From contig DQVB01000572.1 of NCBI GenBank assembly GCA_015661985.1, forward strand, positions 1-20,496: a DNA stretch of 20,496 nucleotides, given 5' to 3'. Each line of letters starts with the position of its first letter. Within the stretch, counting starts at the first letter, position 1. Shown piece after piece: positions 1 through 7,207 of the stretch. A program made the translations under genes and the position numbers. Origin of the DNA: Planctomycetota bacterium (GTDB taxonomy: Bacteria > Planctomycetota > Planctomycetia > Pirellulales > Thermoguttaceae). The notes below the pieces were generated by a model. That model searched no databases, was not told where the DNA came from, and saw only the letters and a list, made by a program, of their open reading frames with translations.

Positions 1-27
1 GCTCCCTGCCCCCTGGCCTTGAAGACC

Positions 28-264
28 ATGAATAGGGCTGAAGAGATCGTTACACGGTTTGTTGTGTGCATCAACAATGCGGAGTATCCGGCCTCGTTGG
101 AGTTGCACAAGATCTATCGGGTGTTGCCGGATGAAGATGCGGCCATTGAGGGAGACGTGCGGGTGATCGATGAGAGCGGTGAGGATTACCTGTACCCTGC
201 CGAATGGTTTGTCCCCATAGAATTGCCGCCTGAGGTCGAGCGCTCTTTGCTGCAAACCGCTTGA
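28..264 (+). CDS. Small conserved hypothetical protein, possible integron cassette gene
   Basis: This encodes 78 residues from ATG 28; an in-frame TTG at 19 would add three residues. No clear Shine-Dalgarno precedes either start. I recognise the type by its core (FVVCINNAEYPASLEL, then YRVLPDE, then RVIDESGEDYLYP and a VPIELP tail), which recurs in small unnamed proteins of planctomycetes and cyanobacteria. The alternating hydrophobic pattern suggests a compact beta-rich fold, but no catalytic motif, signal peptide or membrane segment is visible and the function is unknown. The stop lies 18 nt before the attC site at 283-340, with the gene reading toward it. That is the normal layout of an integron gene cassette, so I infer that this may be cassette cargo. 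The window begins too close upstream to show a preceding attC or attI. Confidence 0.75.
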   Translation: MNRAEEIVTRFVVCINNAEYPASLELHKIYRVLPDEDAAIEGDVRVIDESGEDYLYPAEWFVPIELPPEVERSLLQTA

Positions 265-282
265 TGTACCCAGTAGCGCGCT

Positions 283-340
283 GCGTAACAAGGCGCTGCA
301 GCGGACGCGGTACCCGCGCCGCTGAGCTTGGCGGTTAGGC
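283..340 (+). other. attC: Integron attC recombination site
   Basis: The site opens with GCGTAAC (283-289) and closes with the core GTTAGGC (334-340); the two pair at 6 of 7 positions. Between them is a strong stem: CAGCGG (299-304), an unpaired A at 305, CGCGG (306-310), a three-base loop (311-313), then CCGCG (314-318) and CCGCTG (319-324). An 11-bp stem with one extrahelical base, flanked by less well paired L-box-like sequence (AAGGC near 290-294, GCTT near 326-329), is the usual structure of short attC sites recognised by IntI integrases as folded single strands. The third base of the left core departs from RYYYAAC, which is tolerated in the left half. Orientation matches the gene just upstream. 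No integrase is in the window. Confidence 0.75.
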
Positions 341-383
341 GGCTACTTGTGTTGCAACATGGTGCTTGGGGAAATGGGGGGTG

Positions 384-467
384 ATGGGCTTTGAAATGAT
401 CGGTGAGATCACGGATGTGGAAACCATCGCAGTGGGTAAAGCCATTCGTGAACTCAAACGCCCTTGA
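384..467 (+). pseudogene. Truncated small ORF (27 aa), remnant of a short hypothetical protein
   Basis: ATG 384 opens a 27-residue frame beginning MGFEMIGEITDVETIAVG and ending at TGA 465-467. A G-rich stretch lies just upstream as a possible ribosome site. The start resembles the N-terminus of a short family, about 70-80 residues, that I recall in planctomycetes and cyanobacteria (an IGEI-x-D/N-VE-x-IAVG start followed by a basic RWRKLKG-type segment). Here the basic C-terminal part is missing and I do not find it in the other frames downstream. The fragment begins 44 nt after the attC core, where a second cassette gene would be expected. I read it as a decayed cassette gene; it could instead be a chance short ORF. 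Confidence 0.4.
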
Positions 468-991
468 ACCCGAGCTCCACGCCGGATCAGCCTTCAGGGG
501 TCGGGCGACCTTGTCACGGCTTTTCCTGCGGCCAGCCCATACGGCAACACAGGTTCACCTGCGTCGTTTCGGGAGAAAGCGGTCAGGAGGGGGGCCCTGA
601 AGCTCGATCCCTCGCGAGACGCCCGAATCGACGTCCCGCGATCCCTGGGACCCCGTGTCCCGTTGGGCCGGGTCGGCAGGCCAGTGTCGGCAACGGGCTC
701 GCCCCGGCTGAAGCGTTGGAGCGCGCGAGCGGGGCAGAGACGACTTGCCCGGCGCCACTTTGCAGTCGCCTCGCCGGCTGACTATGATGGGGTGTGACGC
801 CCGCTGGCGCGCGGGCACGTGTTCGAAAGGGTTCTCGGCGCTTGGGAACGGGTACCCTTGGACGGCCCTTCGGGCCATGGGATCGGTGCTGGGCGCGCCA
901 GGTCTACGTACCCGGGTGGCCTTCGTGAGTCCTTCCCTCCCGGTAGCCTTACCAGACGGCAGCGGCTGGGCCGCCAGTATACCAGCAGTCT
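468..991. other. Non-coding gap with promoter and leader of the ATPase-SPFH operon
   Basis: No frame here resembles a protein; the long frames on both strands have arbitrary composition. The region has short GC-rich hairpins: GGGAC/GTCCC around 648-662, CCCGC/GCGGG around 801-816, and GGCCC-TTC-GGGCC around 877-889. The last two fall inside the predicted leader of the 992 gene. No riboswitch, tRNA or known small RNA was recognised. Confidence 0.5.
760..788 (+). promoter_or_regulatory. Candidate sigma70-type promoter for the 992-6671 operon
   Basis: TTGCAG (760-765) and TATGAT (783-788) are separated by exactly 17 bases; the -10 matches the consensus at 5 of 6 positions and the -35 at 3 of 6. 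The AT-rich -10 stands out in GC-rich sequence. Transcription would begin near 795, leaving a leader of about 200 nt with at least two hairpins before ATG 992. A leader this long upstream of a metal-ATPase gene could be regulatory, but no metal-sensor operator was recognised. Confidence 0.4.
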
Positions 992-3900
992 ATGTTCGAT
1001 ATCCTCAAGGATCCCCACCGCCGACACCTGCTGCTGACCCTGTTGACCGGGGCTGGCCTTGCCACCTATCTGACCGGGTCCCTCGCGGAGATTGGCGGCT
1101 TTGATCTGGCCATGCTCTTGGCCCTCATCGGCGGCCTGCCCATCTACTATGAGGCCCTCAGCGGGCTGGTCCACCGCCGGCTTTCCGCCAGCGTGGCGGT
1201 CAGCTTGGCTGCGTTGGCCGCCATCTGGATTGGGGAGTATCTGACCGCGGCGGAAGTGATCTTCATCATGCTCATCGGCGAAAGCCTGGAGCACTTTGCC
1301 GTGGGCCGGACTCGGTCAGCCATCGCGGCCCTGTTGGCCATGCGCCCCCAGCAGGCCCGGGTGCGGCGGCGGCACCACCACGGAGACCAGGGCCATGCAC
1401 ACGGTCACCAGCACGGCGATGGCGATCGTGGGGGTGATCCGCATGGGGCCGCGCCGCCGGAGGCCGGCGCGGGGTGCGAGGGTGAGGGCCATGAGCATGA
1501 GATCCTCGTGCCGGTCGAAGAGATTCGCCACGATGACATGGTGATTGTCCGGCCCGGCGACCGCATCCCTGTGGACGGCCGGGTGGTCAGTGGCAGCTCG
1601 TCGGTCGATCAGAGCCCGATCACGGGCGAGTCGCTGCCGGTGGACAAGGGGCCAGGCGACGAGGTGTTTGCGGGCACGATCAACCTGTACGGCGCACTGG
1701 AGTTGGCGGTGGAGCGTCTGGGGGCGGACACGGCCCTGGAGCAGATCATCCATCTGGTTGAGGAGGCCGAGGCGGCCCGCGCGCCCACCCAGCGGTTGGC
1801 TGATCGCTATGCCACGTGGTTCGTGCCGATCGTATTGGCCGTGGCTGTGCTGACGTTCCTTGTGGCCCGGGCGATGGATCCGGCGGAGGCGGTCCGCCGC
1901 GCCGTGTCGGTGCTGGTTGTCGCCTGTCCATGTGCCTTGGTTTTGGCCACGCCGACGGCCATCGCTGCGGCGATCGGAGCCATGGTACGCCGCGGCGTGC
2001 TGGTCAAGGGCGGGGTGGTTCTGGAGCACCTGGGCAAACTGGCTGCGGTGATTTTCGACAAGACGGGCACGCTCACCGAGGCTCGTCTGCGCGTGGCCGA
2101 GGTGTTCGCTGCCGAAGGCGTCGAGCCCCGGGAGGTGATCCGTCTGGCCGCGGCCGTTGAACGGCATTCGGAGCATCCCATCGGGCGGTTGATCGTCGAG
2201 CGGGCCGCAGCGGAGGGCTTGGCCGACCTGGAGGCCAGCGATTTCGTGGCCCGTGCCGGCTTGGGGGCAGAGGCGGTGGTTGGTGGCCGGGCCATCCGGG
2301 TGGGCAGCGTTCGTCTGATGGAAGGGGCGGGGATCTCCGTGCCTGACGATTTGGGGGGTCGAATTGGCCATCTGAGTGACCGGGGGGCGACCGTGGTGCT
2401 GGTGGCCCACGGAGAGCGGACCATCGGCGGGGTGGCTGTGGAGGACACGGTACGGCCCGAATCGGCGGAGACGATCGAGCAGCTGCGGCGGCTGGGCGTC
2501 GAGCGGATCGTCATGTTGACGGGCGACAACCGCGGGGCGGCCGAATCGGTCGCTGCGCGGTTGGGCATCAACGAAGTCCACTGGGGGCTGTTGCCAGCTG
2601 ACAAGGTCGAGGCGGTGCGCCGGATCCAGCGTTCGGCCGCGCCGGTGGCGATGGTGGGAGACGGCATCAACGACGCCCCGTCGCTGGTGACGGCCGACGT
2701 GGGGGTGGCGATGGCGGATATCGGCACGGACGTGGCCGTCGCCTCGGCCGATCTGATCCTGGTGGGCGACGATCTCCGCAAGCTGGTCCAAGCGGTCCGC
2801 TGCGGACGGCGCATGCTGCGGATCATATGGCAGAACATCCTTTGGTTCGCCCTTTTGTTCAACGCCGTGGGGGTGGCGGCCGCCTCGGCAGGGTGGCTGG
2901 CGCCGGTGGCGGCTGCGGTGGTCCATCAGATCGGGTCCCTGGCCGTGGTTCTCAATGCCATGCGGCTCCTGGTCGACCCGGGCGTCCTGCGGCGGCAGTT
3001 GGGGGCCCTCCGGACAGGGCTCAAGCGGCGTTGGCGGGCCATAGCGGCGGTCGCGTGTGGGCTTCTGGTCGGGCTCTACCTGCTCAGCGGCCTCCACGTT
3101 ATCCGCTTGGGTGAAGTGGGTGTGGTACAGCGTTTCGGCCGCGTCGTGCAAGAGTTGGAGCGGCCTGGACTCCATTGGCGACTGCCTCGGCCGTTTGGCA
3201 AACATTGGCGGGTACGTACCGATGACGTGCGTCGCGTGGAAATCGGCTTCCGTACGATTCCCGGCGTGTTTACCGAGCCGGCGGCCTACGAATGGAGCGT
3301 GCAGCATCGCGGGGGACGTTTCCAGCGGCAATCAGAAGAGGCGAACGTGTTGGCCGGCGACGAGAACATGGTCGATGTGACCATGGTGGTCCACTACCGG
3401 ATTGTTGATCCGGTGGCCGCGTTGTTTCACGTGGGCCCGCAATCGGCCGACGGAACGAGCAAGTGGGACCAGCTGGTGCGCAGCCTGGCCGAGGCCGCGT
3501 TGCGAGAAGAGATGGCCGCCCGGCCGGCCGACGACGTGTTGAACCGGCGACGCGGCGAGGTGGAGGAGGGCATAGGCCGGCGTTTGGCCGACGCGTTGGC
3601 GCGGAACGGCGCGGGGTTCACCGTGGAAAGGATTTGTCTGGGCGACGTCCATCCGCCTGTGGAGGTGGTGCCCGCGTTCCGCGAAGTGGCCAAGGCGACC
3701 GAGGAAAAGGAGGCAGCCATCAACCAGGCTCAGGGTTATCAATACCGGCAGACGGCCCGAGCGCGCGGCGAGGCGGAACAGCTCCAGCGGGGGGCCGAGG
3801 GCCGCAAGGCGGAGCGGATCAAGGAGGCCGAAGCGGGGGCGGCCCGATACGTGGCGCTGGCCAAGGCCTTTGCCGAATCACCGCAGGTCAGTTGGTTACG

Positions 3901-4090
3901 CCTTTATTTGGAGACGGTCGAGACGGTCTTGGCTGGGAAACGCAAGCTGATCGTGGACGGCCCGGCGGGTGGTTCACGGCGGCAGGTGTGGTTGGTCCCC
4001 GAAGGGTTGTGGAAAGCCGCGCCCTTCGGGCCCGCTGAAGAGCCTGTAGAGGCGGGGGGCTACACCGAAGGGGACAGAGAAGGGGGTTAG
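992..4090 (+). CDS. P1B-type heavy-metal ATPase fused to a HflK-like SPFH domain
   Basis: The 1032 residues form two proteins in one frame. Residues 1 to about 670 are a P1B ATPase: four N-terminal membrane segments (about 10-105), actuator loop TGES 211-214, CPC 312-314 in M4, phosphorylation site DKTGT 356-360, the P1B mark HP 395-396, TGDN 510-513, GDGIND 556-561, and two last helices. It lacks the N-terminal CxxC domain of most relatives. A His/Asp/Gly-rich stretch (about 128-170) between M2 and the actuator may bind metal instead. M6 has HQIGS (645-649) where zinc pumps have Asp and cobalt-type pumps have HEGG, so the ion is uncertain (Zn, Cd, Co, Cu). After a basic linker, another helix (about 683-703) leads into a HflK-like SPFH domain with LAGDEN 787-792 and an Ala/Glu-rich coiled coil. 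By known topologies the SPFH part should be extracytoplasmic. The frame is continuous across the junction. ATG 992 has no strong Shine-Dalgarno. Confidence 0.93.
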   Translation: MFDILKDPHRRHLLLTLLTGAGLATYLTGSLAEIGGFDLAMLLALIGGLPIYYEALSGLVHRRLSASVAVSLAALAAIWIGEYLTAAEVIFIMLIGESLEHFAVGRTRSAIAALLAMRPQQARVRRRHHHGDQGHAHGHQHGDGDRGGDPHGAAPPEAGAGCEGEGHEHEILVPVEEIRHDDMVIVRPGDRIPVDGRVVSGSSSVDQSPITGESLPVDKGPGDEVFAGTINLYGALELAVERLGADTALEQIIHLVEEAEAARAPTQRLADRYATWFVPIVLAVAVLTFLVARAMDPAEAVRRAVSVLVVACPCALVLATPTAIAAAIGAMVRRGVLVKGGVVLEHLGKLAAVIFDKTGTLTEARLRVAEVFAAEGVEPREVIRLAAAVERHSEHPIGRLIVERAAAEGLADLEASDFVARAGLGAEAVVGGRAIRVGSVRLMEGAGISVPDDLGGRIGHLSDRGATVVLVAHGERTIGGVAVEDTVRPESAETIEQLRRLGVERIVMLTGDNRGAAESVAARLGINEVHWGLLPADKVEAVRRIQRSAAPVAMVGDGINDAPSLVTADVGVAMADIGTDVAVASADLILVGDDLRKLVQAVRCGRRMLRIIWQNILWFALLFNAVGVAAASAGWLAPVAAAVVHQIGSLAVVLNAMRLLVDPGVLRRQLGALRTGLKRRWRAIAAVACGLLVGLYLLSGLHVIRLGEVGVVQRFGRVVQELERPGLHWRLPRPFGKHWRVRTDDVRRVEIGFRTIPGVFTEPAAYEWSVQHRGGRFQRQSEEANVLAGDENMVDVTMVVHYRIVDPVAALFHVGPQSADGTSKWDQLVRSLAEAALREEMAARPADDVLNRRRGEVEEGIGRRLADALARNGAGFTVERICLGDVHPPVEVVPAFREVAKATEEKEAAINQAQGYQYRQTARARGEAEQLQRGAEGRKAERIKEAEAGAARYVALAKAFAESPQVSWLRLYLETVETVLAGKRKLIVDGPAGGSRRQVWLVPEGLWKAAPFGPAEEPVEAGGYTEGDREGG

Positions 4091-4148
4091 GGATACAGGC
4101 TGGGCACGGTTTCAAAGGCCGGTCGACTGGGAAGGGTGTTTCGGAGCC

Positions 4149-5090
4149 ATGAAGAAGACGTGGATGATCGTCGGCGTGGCGGTGCTGTTGATCGCGCTAT
4201 GGCGGAGTGTGATCTTTGTGGATCAGACCGAGCTGGTGATCGTCACCCAATTCGGCCGGCCCGTGGCCACCTATCGGGAAGCCGGGCTGCGTCTGAAGTG
4301 GCCCTACCAGTCGGCGATCCGCATCGACCGTCGACTGCAGATCTACGATCCGCGGCCGTCGGAGTTTTTGGCCAGCGAGAAAAAGAACATCAACTTGGAC
4401 GTCTTCGTCTGCTGGCGTGTCCAGGATCCTTTGAGATTCCTGGAGACGGTGACGGACATCCCGGGCGCCGAGGCGAGGCTGCACGATATCGTCTGGTCGG
4501 AGCTGGCCGCCGAAGTGGGCAAGCGGCCTGTGGATGCCATCGTGTCCACTGATCCGCAAGTGCACCAATTGGACGAGCTGATCCATTCGGTGGCGGCCGC
4601 CTGCGCCTCGCGCGCTCGCACCCAGTACGGCATCGACATCGTGGACGTGCGTTTGAAGCGGATCAGCTACCCGGCCGAAGTGCGGGAAAGCGTTTTCCAG
4701 CGCATGCGGGCCGAACGGGCACGGATGGCCAACCGCTATCGGGCTGAGGGGGAAGAGGAGTCGATGAAAATCCGGGCCGAAGCGGACAAACAGCGCACCG
4801 TGCTCTTGGCCCAAGCGCAGGCGGAGAGCCAGCGGATTCGGGGCGACGCCGAGGCCGAGGCGACTCGGATCTATGCCCAGGCCCACGCCCAGGACCCCCA
4901 GTTCTACCGGGTCCAGCGGACGCTCGAGGCATACAAGAGGTTCTTGGACGAGAAGACCACGGTGTTGTTATCGGCCGACTCGGAGCTACTGAGGTACTTG
5001 ACCCGAGAGCCTGCGGCGGGCGAACCACCGCCTGGTCCCCCGGCGGCCCCCTCGCTGGCTGAACACCCTTCTGACGGAGGGGAACCGTAA
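4149..5090 (+). CDS. hflC-like: HflC-like SPFH/band 7 membrane protein
   Basis: This is a 313-residue SPFH protein of the HflC branch, close to the family's usual length. One membrane anchor (about 4-23) is followed by QTELVIVTQFG, the usual entry to the domain. The HflC block KRISYPAEVRESVFQRMRAE, with the following RYRAEGEEE and KIRAEADKQRT coiled-coil segment, is clear, as is the C-terminal DPQFYRVQRTLEAY region. Known HflC partners HflK in a membrane ring that encloses FtsH and limits its proteolysis; no ftsH is present here. The gene begins 58 nt after the ATPase-SPFH stop and two nt before the next gene's start, so it is probably co-transcribed. A proline-rich tail of about 30 residues follows the conserved part. 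By context it may assemble with the two HflK-like partners around the metal pump, which is inference. Confidence 0.92.
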   Translation: MKKTWMIVGVAVLLIALWRSVIFVDQTELVIVTQFGRPVATYREAGLRLKWPYQSAIRIDRRLQIYDPRPSEFLASEKKNINLDVFVCWRVQDPLRFLETVTDIPGAEARLHDIVWSELAAEVGKRPVDAIVSTDPQVHQLDELIHSVAAACASRARTQYGIDIVDVRLKRISYPAEVRESVFQRMRAERARMANRYRAEGEEESMKIRAEADKQRTVLLAQAQAESQRIRGDAEAEATRIYAQAHAQDPQFYRVQRTLEAYKRFLDEKTTVLLSADSELLRYLTREPAAGEPPPGPPAAPSLAEHPSDGGEP

Positions 5091-5091
5091 C

Positions 5092-6102
5092 GTGCACCGG
5101 ACGTATGAGCTCCCCAGTCCAGCGCAGGCGAAGCGGCCCGTGCGGTGGCTGGCCCTGCTCCCGTGGCTCGCCGTGGCTTACGCAGCTACCGGCGTGTACT
5201 CGGTCGGGCCGGGCCAATTGGCCGTGGTGCGTCGCTGCGGTCGCATGCTGGCGCGGTACCAGACTCCCGGGCTCCACTTCGGCTTCCCCTGGCCCATCGA
5301 TCGTGTCGATATTGTCGACGTCACCCAGAGCAAACGGGTGAGCATCGGATGGAACCCGCGCCGCGCCGGTGGCACGCAGCCCGCTTCGGCCGCGCCGCAG
5401 ATGGCCGACGTGGGCCTTCTGGAGCGCACGCTGGGACGGAAGATCGAGCCGCAACAAGCCGAGTGCCTCACCGGCGACCGCAACATCATCATCGCCTCGG
5501 CCATCGTGCAGTACCGCATCAGCGATCCGGGCAAGTACCTGTTCCGTGCTGCGGATCTGCCCGCCTTGATCCGCAACGTGGCCTCCAGCGCGTTGGCCCG
5601 GACGGTGGCGGGCATGAAGGTGGATGACGTGCTCACGCTCAGGCGCGTGGCCGTCCAGAACGAAGTGATGGAGCAGACGCAGGAGCGTTTGGATCGCTAC
5701 GACGCGGGCGTGCTGATCACCTCGGTATCCCTGGAAGGCACCAAACCTCCCGACGAAGTGGCCGACGCCTTCCGCGACGTCACTGCCGCCCGGGAAGATC
5801 GACAGCGGATGATCAACGAAGCGGAGGGCTACGCCAGCCAGCTGGAGCCGAAGGCGCGCGGCGAGGCGGCCCGCATCCGCCTGGAAGCCGAGGCCTATGC
5901 ACGCCAAGTGGTGGAAAAGGCGCGAGGTGACGCCGACCGATTCATCCGCGAAGTGGCCCAGCTGCGATACGGCCGCCAACTGACCGTCCGCCGCCTGATC
6001 CTGGAGACCGCCGAAGAGGTGCTCCCCCGGCTCAAGAAAGTGATCCTCGACCGCCGCGGCCAGACGCCGGTCGACCTGGGACTGATCGAGGAGAAACCGT
6101 GA
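5092..6102 (+). CDS. hflK-like: HflK-like SPFH/band 7 membrane protein
   Basis: The 336-residue product starts at GTG 5092, one base after the previous stop, with a GGAGGGG ribosome site (5076-5082) overlapping the end of that gene. A membrane segment (about 17-37) leads into an SPFH domain with PGLHFGFPWPIDRVDIVDV (59 onward) and the HflK block CLTGDRNIIIASAIVQYRISDP (about 125-146). The C-terminal part is a long Ala/Glu/Arg-rich coiled coil, as in HflK, ending in an ETAEEVLPRLKKVILD segment. An atypical stretch of about 35 residues (88-122) separates the first strand block from the LTGD block. It is the third SPFH domain in the operon and belongs to the same branch as the one fused to the ATPase, so the two HflK-like domains are not interchangeable copies. 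A role in a HflK/HflC-type ring is inferred from family and context. Confidence 0.9.
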   Translation: MHRTYELPSPAQAKRPVRWLALLPWLAVAYAATGVYSVGPGQLAVVRRCGRMLARYQTPGLHFGFPWPIDRVDIVDVTQSKRVSIGWNPRRAGGTQPASAAPQMADVGLLERTLGRKIEPQQAECLTGDRNIIIASAIVQYRISDPGKYLFRAADLPALIRNVASSALARTVAGMKVDDVLTLRRVAVQNEVMEQTQERLDRYDAGVLITSVSLEGTKPPDEVADAFRDVTAAREDRQRMINEAEGYASQLEPKARGEAARIRLEAEAYARQVVEKARGDADRFIREVAQLRYGRQLTVRRLILETAEEVLPRLKKVILDRRGQTPVDLGLIEEKP

Positions 6103-6671
6103 AAGAGGGCGAGGGTGCAGGTGCAGACATGACGGCGGGCGAACAGCACACGGCCGAACGCCGCAAGGGTTTGCCCGCTCTGCCGCAGGTGGTGACCGCT
6201 CTCGCAGTGGTGGCCTTGGTCGCGACCGTGGCCGTGGTAGCACGCCGCCGCGGACGGCTCCCGGAAACGCCCGAGGCGGCCGTCAATGCCCTGTTCGACG
6301 CCGCCGGTCGGGGTGATGATGCGGCCTATCTGCGCCTGGTTACCGGCCGGCTGCGCGATGCGCTGCTGGAAACCCGCCGGCAGATGGGGCGGGAAGCGTT
6401 CTGCCGGAGCCTGAGGCAAACCACCGCCGGCGTCAAGGGACTGGCCGTAAGCCGGCTGCCCGATGCCCCGGCCGGCACGGTCGCCATGAAAGTGGAGATC
6501 ATCTTCGCCGACCGCAACGAACGCCAGCGCCTCTTGCTGGTTGAACAATCGGGCGGCTGGGCCATCGCCGAAATCGAAAAGGCCACCATGGTCAGGCCGC
6601 CCATCCCCTACGGCACGCCGGTCTTCGAAGAACCGCTGGAAGTCGAATCGCGCCGCGCCCCCGGCTCGTGA
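6099..6671 (+). CDS. Membrane-anchored NTF2-like hypothetical protein
   Basis: The 190-residue product starts at GTG 6099, overlapping the previous stop by four bases. GAGGAG at 6088-6093, five bases before the GTG, supports this start over the in-frame ATG 6129. A charged N-terminus is followed by one membrane segment (about 31-48) and a soluble domain starting PETPEAAVNALFDAAGRGDDAAYLRLV. That opening, with its later beta strands (VAMKVEIIFADRNERQRLLLVEQSGGWAIAEIE, spread over about 120-160), resembles small NTF2-like or DUF4878-like domains often found as extracytoplasmic modules. No catalytic residues can be assigned. Translational coupling to the SPFH gene makes it the likely fourth member of the ATPase-SPFH unit, perhaps as an accessory or stabilising subunit. 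The domain call is by pattern only. Confidence 0.75.
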   Translation: MKEGEGAGADMTAGEQHTAERRKGLPALPQVVTALAVVALVATVAVVARRRGRLPETPEAAVNALFDAAGRGDDAAYLRLVTGRLRDALLETRRQMGREAFCRSLRQTTAGVKGLAVSRLPDAPAGTVAMKVEIIFADRNERQRLLLVEQSGGWAIAEIEKATMVRPPIPYGTPVFEEPLEVESRRAPGS

Positions 6672-6711
6672 CATCGCCGCAGGCCGCTTGCCCTCATCGG
6701 GTTCGAAAAAA

Positions 6712-6723
6712 GACTCGCGAGTC
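6712..6723 (-). terminator. Weak candidate terminator: palindrome plus T-run on the minus strand
   Basis: GACTCGCGAGTC is a perfect 12-bp palindrome flanked on the + strand by six A residues just to its left. Read on the minus strand it is a short hairpin followed by TTTTTT, as in an intrinsic terminator for the gene ending at 6838. The stem is only 4-5 bp and the site lies about 115 nt past the stop, so the call is weak. Confidence 0.25.
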
Positions 6724-6837
6724 GATCACCGATATGTCCATCCGACCTGGCCGGCCGACCCACCAGGACTCCAAGGAGGGACGTTCTCCGACAGAGTTCG
6801 GTGACGAGGGGAAGTTCCCCGCCACCCATGACAGGCG

Positions 6838-7207
6838 TCACCCTGCAGAGCCTCTTTGGCAGTGAAACTTCTCCAGCCACTCGTCGCGCTGTTGGGTGGT
6901 CAGTTTGCCCATGTCCACCAGAATCTCACCCAGCCGAGGCCGGCTGGTCTCCTGGATCTCGATCAATGGCTGGACGTCCCGGTCAGTCAGGTACCCGAGT
7001 TCGACGGCCGTTTCGCCGAACAGCTCAGGGGTATCGTTCGGTGGTGAGCACATCGGGCACCTGGCGCAGGGTGAACATCTTCCGCCGGAAGGCGATCTGA
7101 CCGATGTGCGGTCTCTTCCTGCGCTGGACGGTCAACGCGTCGAGCACGGCATCTTCGTCGACCACGCCGCTGTTGATCAGGAACTGGCCGAAGCGGTTTA
7201 TCTCCAT
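6838..7207 (-). pseudogene. Frameshifted small repeat-helix protein (MshEN / type IV pilus ATPase N-domain-like)
   Basis: Two overlapping minus-strand frames form one protein. The first (ATG 7207 to TGA 7027-7025) reads MEINRFGQFLINSGVVDEDA and on through a second helical repeat. The second, in another frame, continues with ELFGETAVELGYLTDRDVQP and ends LGEILVDMGKLTTQQRDEWL. Removing one base from the G4 run at 7028-7031 (C4 on the coding strand) joins them into a continuous 122-residue frame. Four repeats of the form FGxxLxxxGxxxxxxxxxAL are visible, similar to the N-terminal domain of GspE/MshE ATPases and to short stand-alone planctomycete and deltaproteobacterial proteins. Function is unknown. 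The lesion may be a real recent mutation or a sequencing error in the homopolymer; the lack of other damage favours a recent or artefactual event. Confidence 0.75.

Noticed and set aside
1316..3331. 671-codon open frame on the minus strand inside the ATPase-SPFH gene
   Set aside because: It is the complement of a GC-rich gene with all its motifs on the + strand; its translation is His/Arg/Pro-rich without recognisable domains.
6808..6820. GGGGAAGTTCCCC palindrome as an operator
   Set aside because: The inverted repeat is real but short, in a GC-rich gap between two gene ends with no promoter nearby to regulate.
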